Part shown: positions 62,726-64,000 of the stretch, in pieces
How positions within the stretch are numbered: position 1 is the first letter of the stretch
How the letters are laid out: every line of letters starts with the position of its first letter
Assembly (NCBI GenBank): GCA_963854835.1
Contig: OY978528.1
Coordinates: 31,851,335 to 31,915,334 of the forward strand
From: Megamerina dolium
Taxonomy: Eukaryota > Arthropoda > Insecta > Diptera > Megamerinidae
Direction: 5' to 3'
DNA length: 64,000 nt
Program-made: the position numbers and the translations under genes
Notes under the pieces: generated by a model
What the model was told of the DNA's origin: nothing
Database searches by the model: none
The model's input: the letters and a program-made list of their open reading frames with translations, nothing else

Positions 62726-64000
62726 CAGTGGCTCCCAGCTTATTTCGTACAGTGACAGTTTAAAAATTGCTGCAGTCGTAATTCCTAATATAGCAAAAAT
62801 TTGAACAAAATATAAATGCCATTTTAGAAAGGAAGGTTTGTTTTTTATTTTCCAAAATTTACTTTTTCAAAATTTTAGTGTTTGACACTATAAAAAAATA
62901 AAATAAGAAAAAAATAGGAAAATTCATGTCACAGCTTATTTCGTACAGTCTCTTTAAGTTCAAACTAAAAACAAAGTAAGTTGATTTTAATATTTAGTTG
63001 ACATCCCTTAGCGTTAATGACAGCCTGGAGTCTATTTGGCATTGAATCCACCAATTTTTGAGTGATGTCTGGTGTGATTTTTTTCCATTCTTCCATCAGT
63101 ACCTTCTTTAGGTCTTGCTTATTAGAAATCTTGTGTGTTCTTATTTTATTGTCCAAAATAGACCAAAGATTTTCAATCACATTCATGTCAGGTGACTGTG
63201 GTGGTGGAGACATCAAGTGTGGGCAGTTCCAAATAAGCCAAGATTGCACAATCCCAGATTTATGTTTTGGGTCATTATCTTGGTAGTACCGAAATTCTTC
63301 CCGCAAACCCAGTTTGTCTGCACTTTGAAGTAAATTGTTTTTCAGAATCTCGAGGTACTTCATTTTGTCCATTGTTTCCTCAATAAAAACCAATTCACCT
63401 ACTCCGGCTGCTGACATACAGGCCCAAACCATCACGCTACCGCCACCATGCTTCACTGTTGGCTTAAGGTTCTCCTTGTTTAGCTCGGTATTCGCTTTAC
63501 GCCAAACATATGACATTCCGTCCGAGCCAAAAATATTAAACTTAGACTCATCCGCGAAAATAACGGTATTCCAGAACGCAGGAGTCTTAATAATATGCTC
63601 TTTGGCGAAGTCAAGTCGGCGTTGTATATTCATTTTTGAAATGAATGGTTTCTTTCGGGCTACTCTACCGTTCAAGTCATGATTGCGCAGCACACGTCGG
63701 ACAGTTTCAGCACTGGATGATTTTCCTATTTCACGCTGAACCTCTGCAGCCAACTTCGGAGCGGATAACTTTGGATTTTTCTTAATTTTTCGTACAATAT
63801 AACGCTCGTCTGAAGCGTTGAAAATCTTATTAGGTGCTTCTCTGCCCTTGTTCTCCAACCGATTTTCGCGAACGAAGCGTTGAATGATGTATTGGACAGT
63901 TGAGGCACTTAAATTTGTCATTTCAGCAATTTTTCGCACACTCTGAGCTTTCCTAAAATGGTTAATTACCAGTTTACGCTGTTCCATCGTTGTACGACGA
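62726..64000 (-). mobile_element. Tc1-like (DD34E) transposon, cut by the window end
   Basis: The left end begins CAGTGGCTCCCAGCTTATTT directly after TA (62724-62725). An 18-bp motif CAGCTTATTTCGTACAGT occurs at 62736-62753 and again, in the same orientation, at 62932-62949. Paired direct repeats within the terminal repeat are the IR/DR arrangement of some Tc1-like elements. The other end lies beyond position 64000. Confidence 0.85.
62965..63987 (-). CDS. Intact Tc1-like DD34E transposase
   Basis: An uninterrupted 340-aa frame, the usual Tc1 length, starting MEQRKLVINHFRKAQSVRKIAEMTNLSASTVQYI. The N-terminus has paired HTH DNA-binding motifs (about 1-110) and a basic GRVARKKPF linker. The catalytic domain shows FADESKFN (first Asp), the glycine-rich GGGSVMVWAC, YQDNDPKHKSG (second Asp) and SPDMNVIENLW (Glu). 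The second Asp and the Glu have 34 residues between them, so the DDE triad is complete. The enzyme would cut at the terminal repeats and join into TA sites. No stop or frameshift is present, which suggests a recent arrival. Whether it is expressed is unknown. Confidence 0.93.
   Translation of the reverse strand: MEQRKLVINHFRKAQSVRKIAEMTNLSASTVQYIIQRFVRENRLENKGREAPNKIFNASDERYIVRKIKKNPKLSAPKLAAEVQREIGKSSSAETVRRVLRNHDLNGRVARKKPFISKMNIQRRLDFAKEHIIKTPAFWNTVIFADESKFNIFGSDGMSYVWRKANTELNKENLKPTVKHGGGSVMVWACMSAAGVGELVFIEETMDKMKYLEILKNNLLQSADKLGLREEFRYYQDNDPKHKSGIVQSWLIWNCPHLMSPPPQSPDMNVIENLWSILDNKIRTHKISNKQDLKKVLMEEWKKITPDITQKLVDSMPNRLQAVINAKGCQLNIKINLLCF

Overview
The window is nuclear DNA from a higher fly (Diptera). 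It is AT-rich, its genes are spliced with canonical GT-AG introns, and the four genes have clear Drosophila counterparts. Much of the rest is transposable-element debris. One DD41D (rosa-type) element and several other insect Tc1/mariner families suggest a tephritid fruit fly or a close relative; the species assignment is inference. All splice sites and coordinates were read by eye, and no database search was run.

Layout. 1-5137 is intergenic with one ~1.15 kb repeat. 5138-5599 (+) is a single-exon small heat-shock protein (CG7409-like). 9522-19537 (+) is an 11-exon gene for a secreted protein with Sushi, about two dozen EGF-like, and HYR modules (best match: faulty attraction, frac). 25831-28432 (+) is a 6-exon gene for Henna, the phenylalanine/tryptophan hydroxylase. 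32757-55722 (-) is the 8-exon circadian gene Clock, which points toward Henna. From memory, CG7409, frac, Henna and Clk also lie together at cytological 66A in Drosophila melanogaster, so the block looks like conserved microsynteny.

Clock dominates the right half. Its bHLH, PAS-A, PAS-B and polyglutamine exons lie between 39506 and 32757. A 38-nt first coding exon ([12 protein letters not shown]) lies 16 kb upstream at 55722-55685 and joins in phase. The 16-kb first intron holds a mariner end, a possible piggyBac relic, three Harbinger-like MITE copies (two forming a ~405-bp near-perfect palindrome), SINE copies, an irritans-type mariner relic, and a Jockey-type LINE broken by a SINE fragment and by a MITE. 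Intron 7 contains a rosa-type element with both inverted repeats.

The far right (57.3-64 kb) is transposon-dense: a SINE, a second copy of the ~1.15-kb repeat split by a maT-like DD37D mariner (one stop codon), a mariner relic, another SINE, and an intact DD34E Tc1-like transposase whose element runs off the window end.

The genes do not form one pathway. Clock is the transcriptional activator of the circadian loop, Henna acts in aromatic amino acid, pteridine and serotonin metabolism, frac is extracellular, and the small Hsp is a chaperone. No wholly new gene system was found. The most notable items are the tRNA-derived SINE family with T-rich tails, the MITE palindrome, the nested insertions inside the Clock intron, and a stop-free 66-nt intron in Henna.
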